The position numbers and the translations under genes were made by a program. From assembly GCF_014195535.1 (NCBI RefSeq), contig NZ_JACIBY010000004.1:504251-568250 (forward strand): 64,000 nucleotides of DNA, read 5' to 3'. The stretch is from Runella defluvii. Lineage in GTDB: Bacteria > Bacteroidota > Bacteroidia > Cytophagales > Spirosomataceae. The notes under the pieces were generated by a model. The model had not been told where the DNA came from, did no database searches, and saw only the letters and a list, made by a program, of their open reading frames with translations. Each line of letters begins with the position of its first letter. Position 1 is the first letter of the stretch. Of the stretch, positions 25,067-33,821 are shown in pieces.

Positions 25067-26530
25067 ATGGTGAAAATGGATAAAAAACGGAAGACAATAG
25101 CGAAAGTAAGCAGTTGGTTGGGACTGGGAATCATCTTTTTAGTGACGCCATTGCTTCAGGCTCAAAACAGAGATAAAGGCAACCTAAAAGATGCCTCGCT
25201 GCCTACGGCTTGGGCTAAAATGACCGTGCAAGTAATGGCGCAAGCGCAAAACAACACCCCTACGTATGGCTCCAGGGCATTGGGGTACATTGGGCTTACG
25301 ATGTACGAAACGTTGGTGCCTGCGTCTTCAACGCATCGTTCCATCGCGAAATCGCTTTGTGATACATTGTCGCTCGCGAAACCCAATAAGAACTATTCGT
25401 GGGAATTGGCCATGAATGCAGGTCAAGCGCACATTGTGAAGGCGTTTTATGGTTATGCCCAAAAAACGAGCGGCATCGACTCGTTGGAAAATGCCATTTA
25501 CCAACAGTATTCTTCCCACGTTTCGCCTGCGGTCGCCGCAGCCTCGGTTGCTTACGGTCGGGCGCTGGCGAATCGTATCTACGAATGGGCCAAATTAGAC
25601 GGTGGGCATGAGGGGCATTTGAGAAATTTCCCCAAAGACTATAAGCGACCAGAGGGACAAGGGAAGTGGGTGCCGCCTACTGTTGGTCAATCAAATTCTA
25701 AAATTCCGATGCACCCAACGTGGGGGCAGAACCGTACTTTTTCGTCAAAAAATGCCCAATTGCCTTTGCCCGAGCCTTTGGTTTACTCAACAGACACTAC
25801 CAGTGAGTACTATAAACAATATACTGAAGTTGCAGAGCAAAAAAGAAAACTAACAGAAGAAGATCGAGCGATAGTCATGTGGTGGGGTGATGACCCTACC
25901 GAAACGTGCTCGCCCCCAGGGCATTCGTACCATTTGGCAACCATCGCCATTCTGAATAGCAATGCCGATGCCATCAAAGCGGCCGAAACTTACGCCCGCG
26001 TCGGGATGGCCGTGGCAGATGCGTTCATTTGTTGTTGGAAAGCAAAGTTTGCCCACATGGTTCAGCGCCCGTCGTCGTTTATCAGGCAAACTCATCGGAA
26101 AAAAGAGCGGTATCCAGGAGAAATGATTAATTGGTTGCCGTTCTTCTTAGAGCCGCCTTTCCCTGCATTTTATTCGGGTCATGCTGTGCAGTCGGCAGCT
26201 ACGGCTACTGTGTTGACCGAAATGTACGGCGAAAACTTTTCATTCACCGACGCTACTCATGCGGGGCGCAGTCCCAAACGTTACTACGTAGTCAAACCGC
26301 TTCCTGCCAAATATGAAGAACTGTTAGCAATGGGAGACTACATCCCCGAGTACCTTGAAAAAGAAGTGAAATTTCAGCCACGTCACTATGGCTCATTTTG
26401 GGAGGCGGCCAAAGAATGTGCGGAGTCGCGTTTGAAAGGGGGGATTCATACACGGCACGATAATGACGTTGGACTCGCAGAAGGGACTAAAATTGGCCAG
26501 AATATCAACGCATTACGCTGGCGGAAATAA
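25067..26530 (+). CDS. PAP2/vanadium-haloperoxidase-like exported protein, copy 3 (487 aa)
   Basis: Exported PAP2-fold enzyme. Unlike the other copies it has an ordinary signal peptide (ends LLQAQ) without a lipobox, so it should be soluble in the periplasm or outside. Ligands: KX6RP Lys327-Arg334-Pro335, YSGH with His372, and SRX5HX3D Ser454-Arg455-His461-Asp465. The motif Tyr-Ser-Gly-His replaces the usual Pro/Thr-Ser-Gly-His. An ATG three codons later (25076) is an alternative start. Followed 49 bases later by AhpD-like protein 2. Confidence 0.88.
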   Translation: MVKMDKKRKTIAKVSSWLGLGIIFLVTPLLQAQNRDKGNLKDASLPTAWAKMTVQVMAQAQNNTPTYGSRALGYIGLTMYETLVPASSTHRSIAKSLCDTLSLAKPNKNYSWELAMNAGQAHIVKAFYGYAQKTSGIDSLENAIYQQYSSHVSPAVAAASVAYGRALANRIYEWAKLDGGHEGHLRNFPKDYKRPEGQGKWVPPTVGQSNSKIPMHPTWGQNRTFSSKNAQLPLPEPLVYSTDTTSEYYKQYTEVAEQKRKLTEEDRAIVMWWGDDPTETCSPPGHSYHLATIAILNSNADAIKAAETYARVGMAVADAFICCWKAKFAHMVQRPSSFIRQTHRKKERYPGEMINWLPFFLEPPFPAFYSGHAVQSAATATVLTEMYGENFSFTDATHAGRSPKRYYVVKPLPAKYEELLAMGDYIPEYLEKEVKFQPRHYGSFWEAAKECAESRLKGGIHTRHDNDVGLAEGTKIGQNINALRWRK

Positions 26531-26579
26531 GCGTAAAAAGTTATTCAAAAAACAACCCTTGTTAACTTAAAATACATCT

Positions 26580-27128
26580 ATGCCACATATTTCATTACCC
26601 GAAGGTTTTCCTGGAATCCGTAGTTTGGCGGCTTATCGTCCTGATACGGGGGCGGCTTTGTATGCGCTGGCGGAAGCACTTTTGAGAGGCGATTCGTCTT
26701 TTTCGCAAGCTGACGCGGAGTTGATTGCCACCTTTACCTCGTCGCTCAATCAATGTACTTTTTGTACGTGTAGCCACGCCGCCGCTGCCCGTTTTCTGTT
26801 TGAAAGCAACCAAGACGTCGTCGATGCAGTCATGGCGGATTACCACACGGCACCGATTTCGGATAAAATGAAAGCGTTGTTGACCATTGCCAAATGTGTT
26901 CAAGAAGACGCCCGCACTGTTTCGGAAGACATAGTGGCCAATGCTCGCTTACTCGGAGCCACCGACCGCGAAATCCATGACACAGTGCTGATTGCGGCCA
27001 CGTTTTGTATGTTCAATCGCTACGTGGACGGCTTGGCCACCGTGACCCCTACCGATGTTGCTGATTATATCCCAATGGGTGAACGTATGGGTACGCTGGG
27101 ATATGTGCCGCCGAAGCCACAAGCCTAG
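26580..27128 (+). CDS. AhpD-like (carboxymuconolactone decarboxylase fold) protein 2
   Basis: Cytoplasmic AhpD-fold protein of 182 residues with the full redox set: Glu47, Cys59-Thr-Phe-Cys62 and His66, equal in spacing to the Glu, CXXC and His proton relay of mycobacterial AhpD. An extra Cys64 lies within the motif (CTFCTC). It shares the MPHI opening and DKMKALLTIA and ATDREIHDTVLIAA blocks with its paralogues. Its stop codon lies inside a strong palindrome. Probably transcribed after PAP2 copy 3. Confidence 0.9.
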   Translation: MPHISLPEGFPGIRSLAAYRPDTGAALYALAEALLRGDSSFSQADAELIATFTSSLNQCTFCTCSHAAAARFLFESNQDVVDAVMADYHTAPISDKMKALLTIAKCVQEDARTVSEDIVANARLLGATDREIHDTVLIAATFCMFNRYVDGLATVTPTDVADYIPMGERMGTLGYVPPKPQA

Positions 27129-27161
27129 ACCTTATAGGTTTTTGAAACCTATAAGGTCTAG
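27125..27161. terminator. Long palindrome overlapping the stop codon of AhpD 2
   Basis: 17-base perfect arms (CTAGACCTTATAGGTTT and its complement) around a TTG loop; the stop codon TAG at 27126-27128 is part of the left arm. It may act as a terminator or attenuator before AhpD 3. The core GGTTT-N3-AAACC resembles palindromes at 31887 and 41184, so it may be a dispersed repeat. Confidence 0.75.
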
Positions 27162-27202
27162 AAAAATTCGACATTCTACACTCTAAAATTCGACATTTTA
27201 CC

Positions 27203-27772
27203 ATGCCACATATACAATTTCAAAACGACTTACCAGGGATTTTGGGTCCGATGAATTTTAGCCCACATACGGCCGAACCAATGAATGCACTGGCCAATGC
27301 GCTTTTGCAAACCGACGAAGGACTGAGCCGTGGCGAACGTGAACTGATAGCCACCTACGTTTCATCCCAAAACGACTGCTTTTTCTGCCAAACCATTCAC
27401 GGAGCGGTGGCAAGTGAGTATTTGGGAGACGACGACTGGTCGTTGGTCAAAGCCGTAAAATGTGATTACGAACAAACCGCGCTTTCGGACAAAATGAAGG
27501 CATTGTTGGCGATTGCGGGTAGCGTGCAAAAAGGTGGAAAGCACGTTACGACCGAACAAGTAGAGGCTGCAAAAGTACAAGGTGCTACCGACCGTGAAAT
27601 TCACGACACGGTACTCATTGCAGCGGCTTTTTGCATGTTCAATCGGTACGTGGATGGGTTAGCGACGATTGCGCCTCAAAACCCTGAGGTATATCGCGCT
27701 AGAGCTGCTAGGGTTGTTGAAAAAGGATATTCATCGGAAGGGAAATATACTTCTGAAAAGATTATATCATAG
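27203..27772 (+). CDS. AhpD-like (carboxymuconolactone decarboxylase fold) protein 3
   Basis: Third paralogue, 189 residues, cytoplasmic. Redox motif Cys59-Phe-Phe-Cys62 with His66, and the conserved ELIAT Glu before it, all at the same residue numbers as AhpD 2. Blocks LSDKMKALLAIAGSVQ, ATDREIHDTVLIAAAFCMFNRYVDGLATIAP are nearly shared with copy 2. Copies 2 and 3 are adjacent and much alike, so they probably arose by tandem duplication. A clean terminator follows. Confidence 0.9.
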   Translation: MPHIQFQNDLPGILGPMNFSPHTAEPMNALANALLQTDEGLSRGERELIATYVSSQNDCFFCQTIHGAVASEYLGDDDWSLVKAVKCDYEQTALSDKMKALLAIAGSVQKGGKHVTTEQVEAAKVQGATDREIHDTVLIAAAFCMFNRYVDGLATIAPQNPEVYRARAARVVEKGYSSEGKYTSEKIIS

Positions 27773-27785
27773 GTTGGAGTGATTG

Positions 27786-27816
27786 AAAACTCCCAGCAGT
27801 TTTGTTGGGAGTTTTT
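27786..27816 (+). terminator. Intrinsic terminator after AhpD 3
   Basis: AAAACTCCCA pairs with TGGGAGTTTT around a 10-base loop, followed by another T. The stem with a T-run is a standard intrinsic terminator, located 14 bases after the AhpD 3 stop. Confidence 0.85.
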
Positions 27817-27851
27817 ACCAAAATTAACCCTATCAAAATGGATAGTTTTCT

Positions 27852-29009
27852 ATGAAAAAACTTTTTTACATCGGTATTATTGGCCTGATTCTTTTTGAAA
27901 TCGCCAACGTGTATTTCATCATGCCCATGCCAGGCAGCCAACGCATGAACAGCATTGACGCGGCCTATTTTTTACACACGTGGCGGTGGGTGTTTCGCGC
28001 GGTGTTCGGGGCAATGGCTTTGGTTGGGGCTTTTGTAGCTTTCCGAGGAAAAAAATGGGAGCCGTACGTCGCTGGTATTTGCATCCTTGCGGTCGCAGCA
28101 GTTACCTACGCTGCCAATTTCAAAATGGCGGCCGATTCGATGTTTTACCAGCCTTCAGTACTGACGCTGAAAAATAGAATAGATAATAAAGTAGCCAAAG
28201 AACGTCTTGTGATTGGGGTGGAAGTCAATGGACAAACGCGGGCGTATCCGATTAAATACATTGGGTATCACCACCAAGTGCAAGATACGTTGGGAGGAAA
28301 ACCGATTATTGTGACGTACTGTACCGTTTGCCGCACGGGTAGGGTGTTTGAGCCGCTGGTGGACGGGAAAAAGGAAATGTTCCGATTGGTCGGGATGGAT
28401 CATTTCAACGCCATGTTTGAAGATAAAACCACAGGTAGCTGGTGGCGGCAGGCCAACGGGGAGGCGATAGCGGGCGAGCTAAAAGGGAAATTTTTACCTG
28501 AAGTTCCTGTGATGCAACTTACTTTGGCGAAATGGATGGAGCTGCACCCAACGACGTTGGTGATGCAACCCGATGCAAAATTTCAAGAAAAATATGATTC
28601 ATTAAGTAAATACGAAACAGGAAAACGGACGGGAGAGCTGACCAAACGTGACTTCGGCTCGTGGAATGATAAATCGTGGGTGGTGGGTGTAGAGGTCAAC
28701 GGAGGGGTCAAAGCGTATGATTGGAATCAATTGCAAAAAGAAAAAATCATCAATGACATGATTGGTTATTTGCCAGTAACGGTGGTGCTGACATCTGATA
28801 AACAGAGTTTTGTGGCACTACAACGGGCCACGCCTGGGCAAAAACTCAGTATGAAAAACGATTCGCTGTATGATGAGGGAGGCTGCGTGTATGATTTGCT
28901 GGGCAAGTCGCACCGAAAAGGTATCCCTGATTTGGAAAGAGCCAATGCGTATCAAGAGTATTGGCACAGTTGGAAAACGTTTCATCCCAATACAAAAAGG
29001 TATAAATAA
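27852..29009 (+). CDS. DUF3179 membrane protein (385 aa)
   Basis: Three hydrophobic segments in the first about 95 residues anchor a large soluble DUF3179 domain. The domain shows its usual blocks: GQTRAYPIKYIGYHHQVQDTLGG, then VTYCTVCRTGRVFEP with a Cys pair near residues 156 and 159, and a repeat of the RAYP-type segment (VNGGVKAYDWNQL) later. The two Cys four apart suggest metal or thiol chemistry, but the family has no proven activity. It lies in the PAP2/AhpD locus between two terminated units and just before PPPE copy 3, which has its own promoter. Confidence 0.88.
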   Translation: MKKLFYIGIIGLILFEIANVYFIMPMPGSQRMNSIDAAYFLHTWRWVFRAVFGAMALVGAFVAFRGKKWEPYVAGICILAVAAVTYAANFKMAADSMFYQPSVLTLKNRIDNKVAKERLVIGVEVNGQTRAYPIKYIGYHHQVQDTLGGKPIIVTYCTVCRTGRVFEPLVDGKKEMFRLVGMDHFNAMFEDKTTGSWWRQANGEAIAGELKGKFLPEVPVMQLTLAKWMELHPTTLVMQPDAKFQEKYDSLSKYETGKRTGELTKRDFGSWNDKSWVVGVEVNGGVKAYDWNQLQKEKIINDMIGYLPVTVVLTSDKQSFVALQRATPGQKLSMKNDSLYDEGGCVYDLLGKSHRKGIPDLERANAYQEYWHSWKTFHPNTKRYK

Positions 29010-29011
29010 TT

Positions 29012-29041
29012 TTTGGCATGATAATTGGTAGCTTAAATTTG
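29012..29041 (+). promoter_or_regulatory. Strong Bacteroidota promoter before PPPE copy 3 and the FecA-like receptor
   Basis: TTTG at 29012-29015, 18 bases, then TAAATTTG at 29034-29041: this fits the Bacteroidota -33/-7 consensus TTTG-N19-TAnnTTTG. The transcript should start near 29048, too close to the GTG at 29053 but well placed for the TTG at 29065. Confidence 0.75.
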
Positions 29042-29064
29042 TACCCGTTATTGTGCCAATTTCA

Positions 29065-29622
29065 TTGAAAAAACTACTCTCCACCGGTCTATTAATCGTA
29101 CTGCTCTACCACATGTTTGGGCTGTCGGTGGCATTGTTGTGTTTTGAAGATGAATACCAAAGCGCTTCTCCCGTTGCCAAAAATGACCAATGGGATATAA
29201 TTAAGATACCTCTTCAAGAATTGCCTTACGTTTCTTACCAAGAAATCCCTGCCGAACAGGAAGGGCTGATTCGAAAAGACGGCGATTTTTATAATATTGT
29301 GAAGCAGTATCACAAAGACGATACACTTTACATTGTCCTGAAAACCAACCACGACGCCCGCGAGCGTTTTACCGAACTTTCCAATCAAATTCAGGAGTCG
29401 TTGGATGCTACGTCCAAAGCGCCACTGAATCCTGTGAAAAAAACGATTGCGCTATTTTTAGGGTTATCCAAGTCGTACGTATCCAATGCAGAGTTGGTTT
29501 GGCCTCCGTTGCTATTTGCAGGTTATTTGCCTAAATCCGTCTATTACCTTTCTTCTCAGATTCCTTCAGATTCCTTTTTTCATCTTTTGTCGCCCCCTCC
29601 CGAGTTCGGTAAACTTGCGTAA
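29065..29622 (+). CDS. Small membrane-anchored protein, 'PPPE' family copy 3, TTG start
   Basis: Third copy of the family at 13099 and 18291, closest to copy 1. From the TTG: MKKLLSTGLLIVLLYHMFGLSVALLCF anchor with the LLLY(H)MFG signature, exported domain with LPYVSYQE, GLIRKDGDFYNIVKQ, DDTLYIVLKTNHDARERFTELSNQIQ (in parts), and end LLSPPPEFGKLA. A GTG four codons earlier (29053) is also in frame, but the promoter and the TTG-AAA-AAA match with copy 1 favour 29065. It precedes a FecA-like TonB receptor by 58 bases, so the two are probably one transcript. Confidence 0.82.
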   Translation: MKKLLSTGLLIVLLYHMFGLSVALLCFEDEYQSASPVAKNDQWDIIKIPLQELPYVSYQEIPAEQEGLIRKDGDFYNIVKQYHKDDTLYIVLKTNHDARERFTELSNQIQESLDATSKAPLNPVKKTIALFLGLSKSYVSNAELVWPPLLFAGYLPKSVYYLSSQIPSDSFFHLLSPPPEFGKLA

Positions 29623-29680
29623 TTTCTTGGCTTTGTGCCAGCTAAAAAAGTTTACTAACCAATTATTAGGGAGCTATTGA

Positions 29681-31867
29681 ATGATAAAAAATACATCATT
29701 CCTGTTGCTAGGGTTATGCCTTGGCCTACAGGGTTATTCTCAAAAAACGAAGCCAGACACCACTCGAAACTTGAAAGAAGTAGAGGTTGTTGGGCTGCGT
29801 GAACGAATCCAAATCGAACGCTTACCTGACGTGCATCAAATGCTGATTGCCGCAGGAAAAAAGAGCGAAGTGATTCATTTGTTGGGACTAAATGCGAACA
29901 TCGCCGAACGCAATCCTCGTCAACTTTTTGCCAAAATTCCTGGCATATTCGTGTATGACATGGACGGTTCGGGCAACCAAATAAACATTGCCACGAGGGG
30001 GCTTGACCCGCACCGTAGCTGGGAGTTTAATGTCCGTTACAATGGCGTCATTGGCAATACCGATATGTATGGTTACCCTGCCAGCCACTATAATCCGCCC
30101 GCCGAATCGTTTGAGCGGATTGAGGTGGTGCGCGGCACGGGCTCGCTCCAGTACGGCGCGCAGTTTGGCGGAATGGTCAATTACGTGAGCAAACAAGCGG
30201 ACACTACCCGCAAATTTGGGTTTGAAAACATCAGTTCGTTGGGCTCTTTTGGCTTGCTAAGTTCCTACAACGCCATTGGCGGGAAAGTCGGAAAGCTGAC
30301 GTATTATGCGTATTACCACCGCCGTAAGTCAGACGGATATCGTCAGAATAGCCGCTCGGAATCGGAGTCGCAGTACGTTGGTTTACAATACGATTTTACG
30401 CCAAAATTGTCGTTAAAAGCGGAGGTAGGACATACCGATTATGTGTATCAAATTCCTGGGCCGCTGACCGACAGTATGTTTTTGGCCAATCCACGAATGT
30501 CCACCCGTTCGCGCAATTATTACGAACCAGACATCTACCTGCCTTCGCTCACGCTGCGTTGGGAAATAACGCCTCGGACGCGTTTGCAATGGGTAAACTC
30601 AATGGTCCTTGGAGCGCGCAACAGCGTGATGATTGATGCTTTTGCCACGGTCAAAGACGCCATCGAAGCCAGTACGTTGCAGTACAAAAATCGCCAAGTG
30701 GATGTTGACAAATTCAACAGTTTTACGTCTGAACTTAAACTTTCGCATGATTACCAAATTGGGCAGATGAGCTCGGTATTGGTGGCAGGAGTGCAGGTGA
30801 TGAACAACGATTTGAACCGCAGACAACTAGGCAAAGGCACCACAGGCAGTGATTACGACCTGACGCTCGTAGGAACCGACGGCTGGGGACGTGACATGCA
30901 CTTTAAAACCAAGAACGTGGCAGTATTTGCCGAAAACTTATTGTATTTGACCCGCCGCTGGACAGTCTCCCCAAGTTTCCGTTTGGAGAGTGGTCAAACC
31001 GATTTTTCGGGATACATCCGTTACCTCAAACCTGAGGTAGTTCCCAACAGTATTCCGCATCGCTTTCCGTTGTTTGGAGTCAGTACGCAGTACCGTCTGA
31101 ACGAACAAAACCGAATCTATGCGGGCTGGTCGCAAGCGTATCGCCCCGTGATTTTGAAGGATATTATTCCTGCCTCAGTGTTGGAGCGGGCAGATAAAAA
31201 CCTGAAAGATGCGCATGGGTACAATCTTGAGGTAGGAATGAGCGGTCGTACTGGCAAGCTACATTACGACATCACTGGTTTTGTTCTAAGCTACAAAAAT
31301 CGCCTTGGTAGCCTGATTCTTGCGGACCCCGATGGCACGTCGTACATCTTCCGTACCAACATCGGCGACAACCTCAACAAAGGCGTTGAGATGTACTTAG
31401 AATACGAGTTTTTGCGTAGCCGTCGTACTCGCTTGTCGGTATTTACCTCAACGGCCTACATTGATGCCCGTTACGTAAAAGGCAAAGTGAGCAACGGAAA
31501 AGACAACCAAGACATTGTAGGCAACCGCGTGGAGTCAGTACCTGAGTGGACAAGCCGCAATGGGATTGAGTTTAACCACCGCTGGTTGAGCACAACATTG
31601 TTGGGTAGTTATGTGTCAAAAACGTTTGCCGACGCCCTCAATACGGTGCAACCTTCGGCTAACGGAGCGAAAGGGGTGGTTCCAAGTTACACCATCATCG
31701 ACTGGAACTCCACGGTTCGTATCAGCGAACGATACACCGTGCGTTTGAGCATCAACAACTTATTGAATGCGTCTTATTTTACCAAACGTCCTACGTTTTA
31801 CCCAGGACCAGGTATTTGGTCGTCGGATGGGCGGAGTGTAGCGCTGTCGGTGGGAGTGAAATTGTAA
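29681..31867 (+). CDS. TonB-dependent receptor, FecA-like (728 aa)
   Basis: Outer-membrane receptor without the N-terminal carboxypeptidase-like domain. Signal peptide ends near GYSQ; plug about 60-180 (QLFAKIPGIFVYDMDGSGNQINIATRGLDPHRSWEF in part, then ESFERIEVVRGTGSLQYGAQFGGMVNYVSK); barrel to the C-terminal VALSVGVKL. The plug resembles ferric-citrate and siderophore receptors of the FecA group, so iron-complex uptake is the best guess. No FecI/FecR pair is adjacent. Upstream PPPE copy 3 shares its promoter. Confidence 0.9.
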   Translation: MIKNTSFLLLGLCLGLQGYSQKTKPDTTRNLKEVEVVGLRERIQIERLPDVHQMLIAAGKKSEVIHLLGLNANIAERNPRQLFAKIPGIFVYDMDGSGNQINIATRGLDPHRSWEFNVRYNGVIGNTDMYGYPASHYNPPAESFERIEVVRGTGSLQYGAQFGGMVNYVSKQADTTRKFGFENISSLGSFGLLSSYNAIGGKVGKLTYYAYYHRRKSDGYRQNSRSESESQYVGLQYDFTPKLSLKAEVGHTDYVYQIPGPLTDSMFLANPRMSTRSRNYYEPDIYLPSLTLRWEITPRTRLQWVNSMVLGARNSVMIDAFATVKDAIEASTLQYKNRQVDVDKFNSFTSELKLSHDYQIGQMSSVLVAGVQVMNNDLNRRQLGKGTTGSDYDLTLVGTDGWGRDMHFKTKNVAVFAENLLYLTRRWTVSPSFRLESGQTDFSGYIRYLKPEVVPNSIPHRFPLFGVSTQYRLNEQNRIYAGWSQAYRPVILKDIIPASVLERADKNLKDAHGYNLEVGMSGRTGKLHYDITGFVLSYKNRLGSLILADPDGTSYIFRTNIGDNLNKGVEMYLEYEFLRSRRTRLSVFTSTAYIDARYVKGKVSNGKDNQDIVGNRVESVPEWTSRNGIEFNHRWLSTTLLGSYVSKTFADALNTVQPSANGAKGVVPSYTIIDWNSTVRISERYTVRLSINNLLNASYFTKRPTFYPGPGIWSSDGRSVALSVGVKL

Positions 31868-31886
31868 AGAGAAAATAAAACAGAAA

Positions 31887-31919
31887 AGACCTGCCAAGTT
31901 TCTAAAACTTGGTAGGTCT
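31887..31919 (+). terminator. Hairpin after the FecA-like receptor
   Basis: AGACCTGCCAAGTTT pairs with AAACTTGGTAGGTCT around a 3-base loop with a single G-T wobble. It lies 20 bases after the stop codon. The same AGACCT/AGGTCT arms as the palindrome at 27125 suggest a dispersed repeat used as a terminator. Confidence 0.75.
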
Positions 31920-31985
31920 AACAAAGGTCAGATAAGAACTTTAACTTAAAACAGATTTGCGAACTACACCAAATCCTTCTTTGTA

Positions 31986-33350
31986 ATGATTATGAAACGT
32001 TTACTGTGCTTTGTGCTTTTTGTGGCTTTGTTGGCAGGATGTACAACAACGCCTGAGGTGGTAGAACCCACCAAAACAAACAATGTATCGGACTATTCGG
32101 CTGATTTTCTGCGTGAGTGGATGAAGCTTGAGTGTCGAATTGTGAAAGAGACCGCAGGCTTTTTGCCTCCGCAAGCGTCTCGGGCGTTTGGGTATGTGGG
32201 CATTACGGCCTACGAAGCTGTTTATAGTGGAATCCCCAATGGAAAACCTCTGGCGGGTCAAATCAATCGCTTGATGCCCGCAACGATGCCCGTGCCGCTT
32301 CCGCTCAATGTACGTTATCATTGGGGTGCGGTAGTCAATGCCGCCGTAGCTGACATGATGCGTAAGATGTTTGACAAAAAATTGAGCGCCGACAACCTAG
32401 CAAAAATTAACCAGATGGAAGCCGATAACCTATCGGCGTTTTTGAAAACAACCTCAAAGTTGTTGATTGATGAGTCGGTAAAGCATGGGCGGGCCGTTTC
32501 GCAGGGTATTTACGAATACTCGCTCACCGACGGTGGGCATGATTCGTACTTAAATCCGTTTTCGCGGCCTTTTACTCCTGTAACTGGTGTTGACAAATGG
32601 GTACCTACTGATGCCAATAATGCTACCCCGTTGAGTCCTTATTGGGCCAAGTGCCGCCCCATTTTAGCTTCTGATATGACGTATGCCAATCCTGTGAAAC
32701 CTCTTGCGTTCTCAACCGATAAAAGCTCTGCGTTTTACAAAGAGGCGTTGGATGTGTATAATCAAGTGAAAAATAACACACCTGAGCAGGTTGAAATTAC
32801 GAAGTTTTGGGCCGACGATCCGTTTGCCACTTGTACGCCTACAGGACACACATTTAACATTCTTACCCAACTGTTGGAAGAAACAAATGCGACGCTTGAG
32901 AAGGCAGTGGTGGGCTATGCCATGTTGGGTATTGCCGAAATTGATGCTTTTATTGCTTGTTGGAAAGCGAAATACGATTATTCGTTGATTCGCCCAGTTT
33001 CTTACATCCAAAAATACATCGACCCAGCTTTTAAAACGGTGATTGGAACTCCTGCTTTCCCTGCTTATACATCGGGGCACGCCACAGAAATTGGCGTTGG
33101 AGAGCGGATTTTTATCAAATTATTTACCAACGGTGACGGCAATTATACCTTTACTGACCGTTCGCAAGTGCAGCATGGTTTCCAACCACGCAAGTTTACC
33201 AACTTTTCGGCCATGTCTCAAGAATGTGCCAATTCGCGTTTGTACGGGGGTATTCACTACGTTATGGATAACGAAAATGGCTTGTTGATGGGGCGCGGTA
33301 TTGGCAATAATGTACTTAGTGCGATTCAATGGCCACAGAATGTTAAATAG
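31986..33350 (+). CDS. PAP2/vanadium-haloperoxidase-like lipoprotein, copy 4 (454 aa)
   Basis: Exported PAP2-fold enzyme; lipobox LAGC after MIMKRLLCFVLFVAL. Ligands complete: KX6RP Lys329-Arg336-Pro337, TSGH with His365, SRX5HX3D Ser417-Arg418-His424-Asp428. The start could also be 31992, two codons in. Followed 13 bases later by a small lipoprotein gene, so these probably form a unit with the gene at 33822. Confidence 0.9.
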   Translation: MIMKRLLCFVLFVALLAGCTTTPEVVEPTKTNNVSDYSADFLREWMKLECRIVKETAGFLPPQASRAFGYVGITAYEAVYSGIPNGKPLAGQINRLMPATMPVPLPLNVRYHWGAVVNAAVADMMRKMFDKKLSADNLAKINQMEADNLSAFLKTTSKLLIDESVKHGRAVSQGIYEYSLTDGGHDSYLNPFSRPFTPVTGVDKWVPTDANNATPLSPYWAKCRPILASDMTYANPVKPLAFSTDKSSAFYKEALDVYNQVKNNTPEQVEITKFWADDPFATCTPTGHTFNILTQLLEETNATLEKAVVGYAMLGIAEIDAFIACWKAKYDYSLIRPVSYIQKYIDPAFKTVIGTPAFPAYTSGHATEIGVGERIFIKLFTNGDGNYTFTDRSQVQHGFQPRKFTNFSAMSQECANSRLYGGIHYVMDNENGLLMGRGIGNNVLSAIQWPQNVK

Positions 33351-33363
33351 TATTTTACGCCTA

Positions 33364-33759
33364 ATGAAGATGAAGAGACTGATAGGAGTGGGGGTAATGT
33401 TGGGTAGCTTGTTGATGCTAGGTTGTCAAAAAAATAACCAAGCCCAACTGGAAAACGACGCTCAACTTATGGCCCAATTGGAGTGCCAAGCCCGTCAATT
33501 GAAAGAAGAACGTTTTAAAGTAGCCAACGACATTCGGTTTATGGAAGATTCGTTGACCAAAAATAAACTTCGATTGTCACCAAAGAAAATAGCTGAAATT
33601 GATTCGGTGAAAGAAAGCTATACTATTCGGACGGGAGAGTTGGCCGATAAAATCACGAAAACAATGGACAGCCTTTTTGCAACTACATACCGTAGTCAAG
33701 AAGAACGTGGGCAACTTGATGAGGCAACGGAAAAAGTGTTGCAAAAGATTTGCCAGTAA
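33364..33759 (+). CDS. Small coiled-coil lipoprotein (131 aa)
   Basis: The start at 33364 gives MKMKRLIGVGVMLGSLLMLGC, a clear lipoprotein signal with lipobox MLGC. The mature part is a long charged helix (ECQARQLKEERFKVANDIRFMED in part) with heptad-like spacing and a Cys at each end (LECQ and the terminal KICQ). Upstream in-frame codons overlap the PAP2 gene. Probably an outer-membrane-anchored helical protein; role unknown. Confidence 0.75.
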   Translation: MKMKRLIGVGVMLGSLLMLGCQKNNQAQLENDAQLMAQLECQARQLKEERFKVANDIRFMEDSLTKNKLRLSPKKIAEIDSVKESYTIRTGELADKITKTMDSLFATTYRSQEERGQLDEATEKVLQKICQ

Positions 33760-33821
33760 CTATTCTAGGTCGCAATTTTACGGGCTAATAAACGTTGGGT
33801 ACATCAAACATCCGTACTAGA

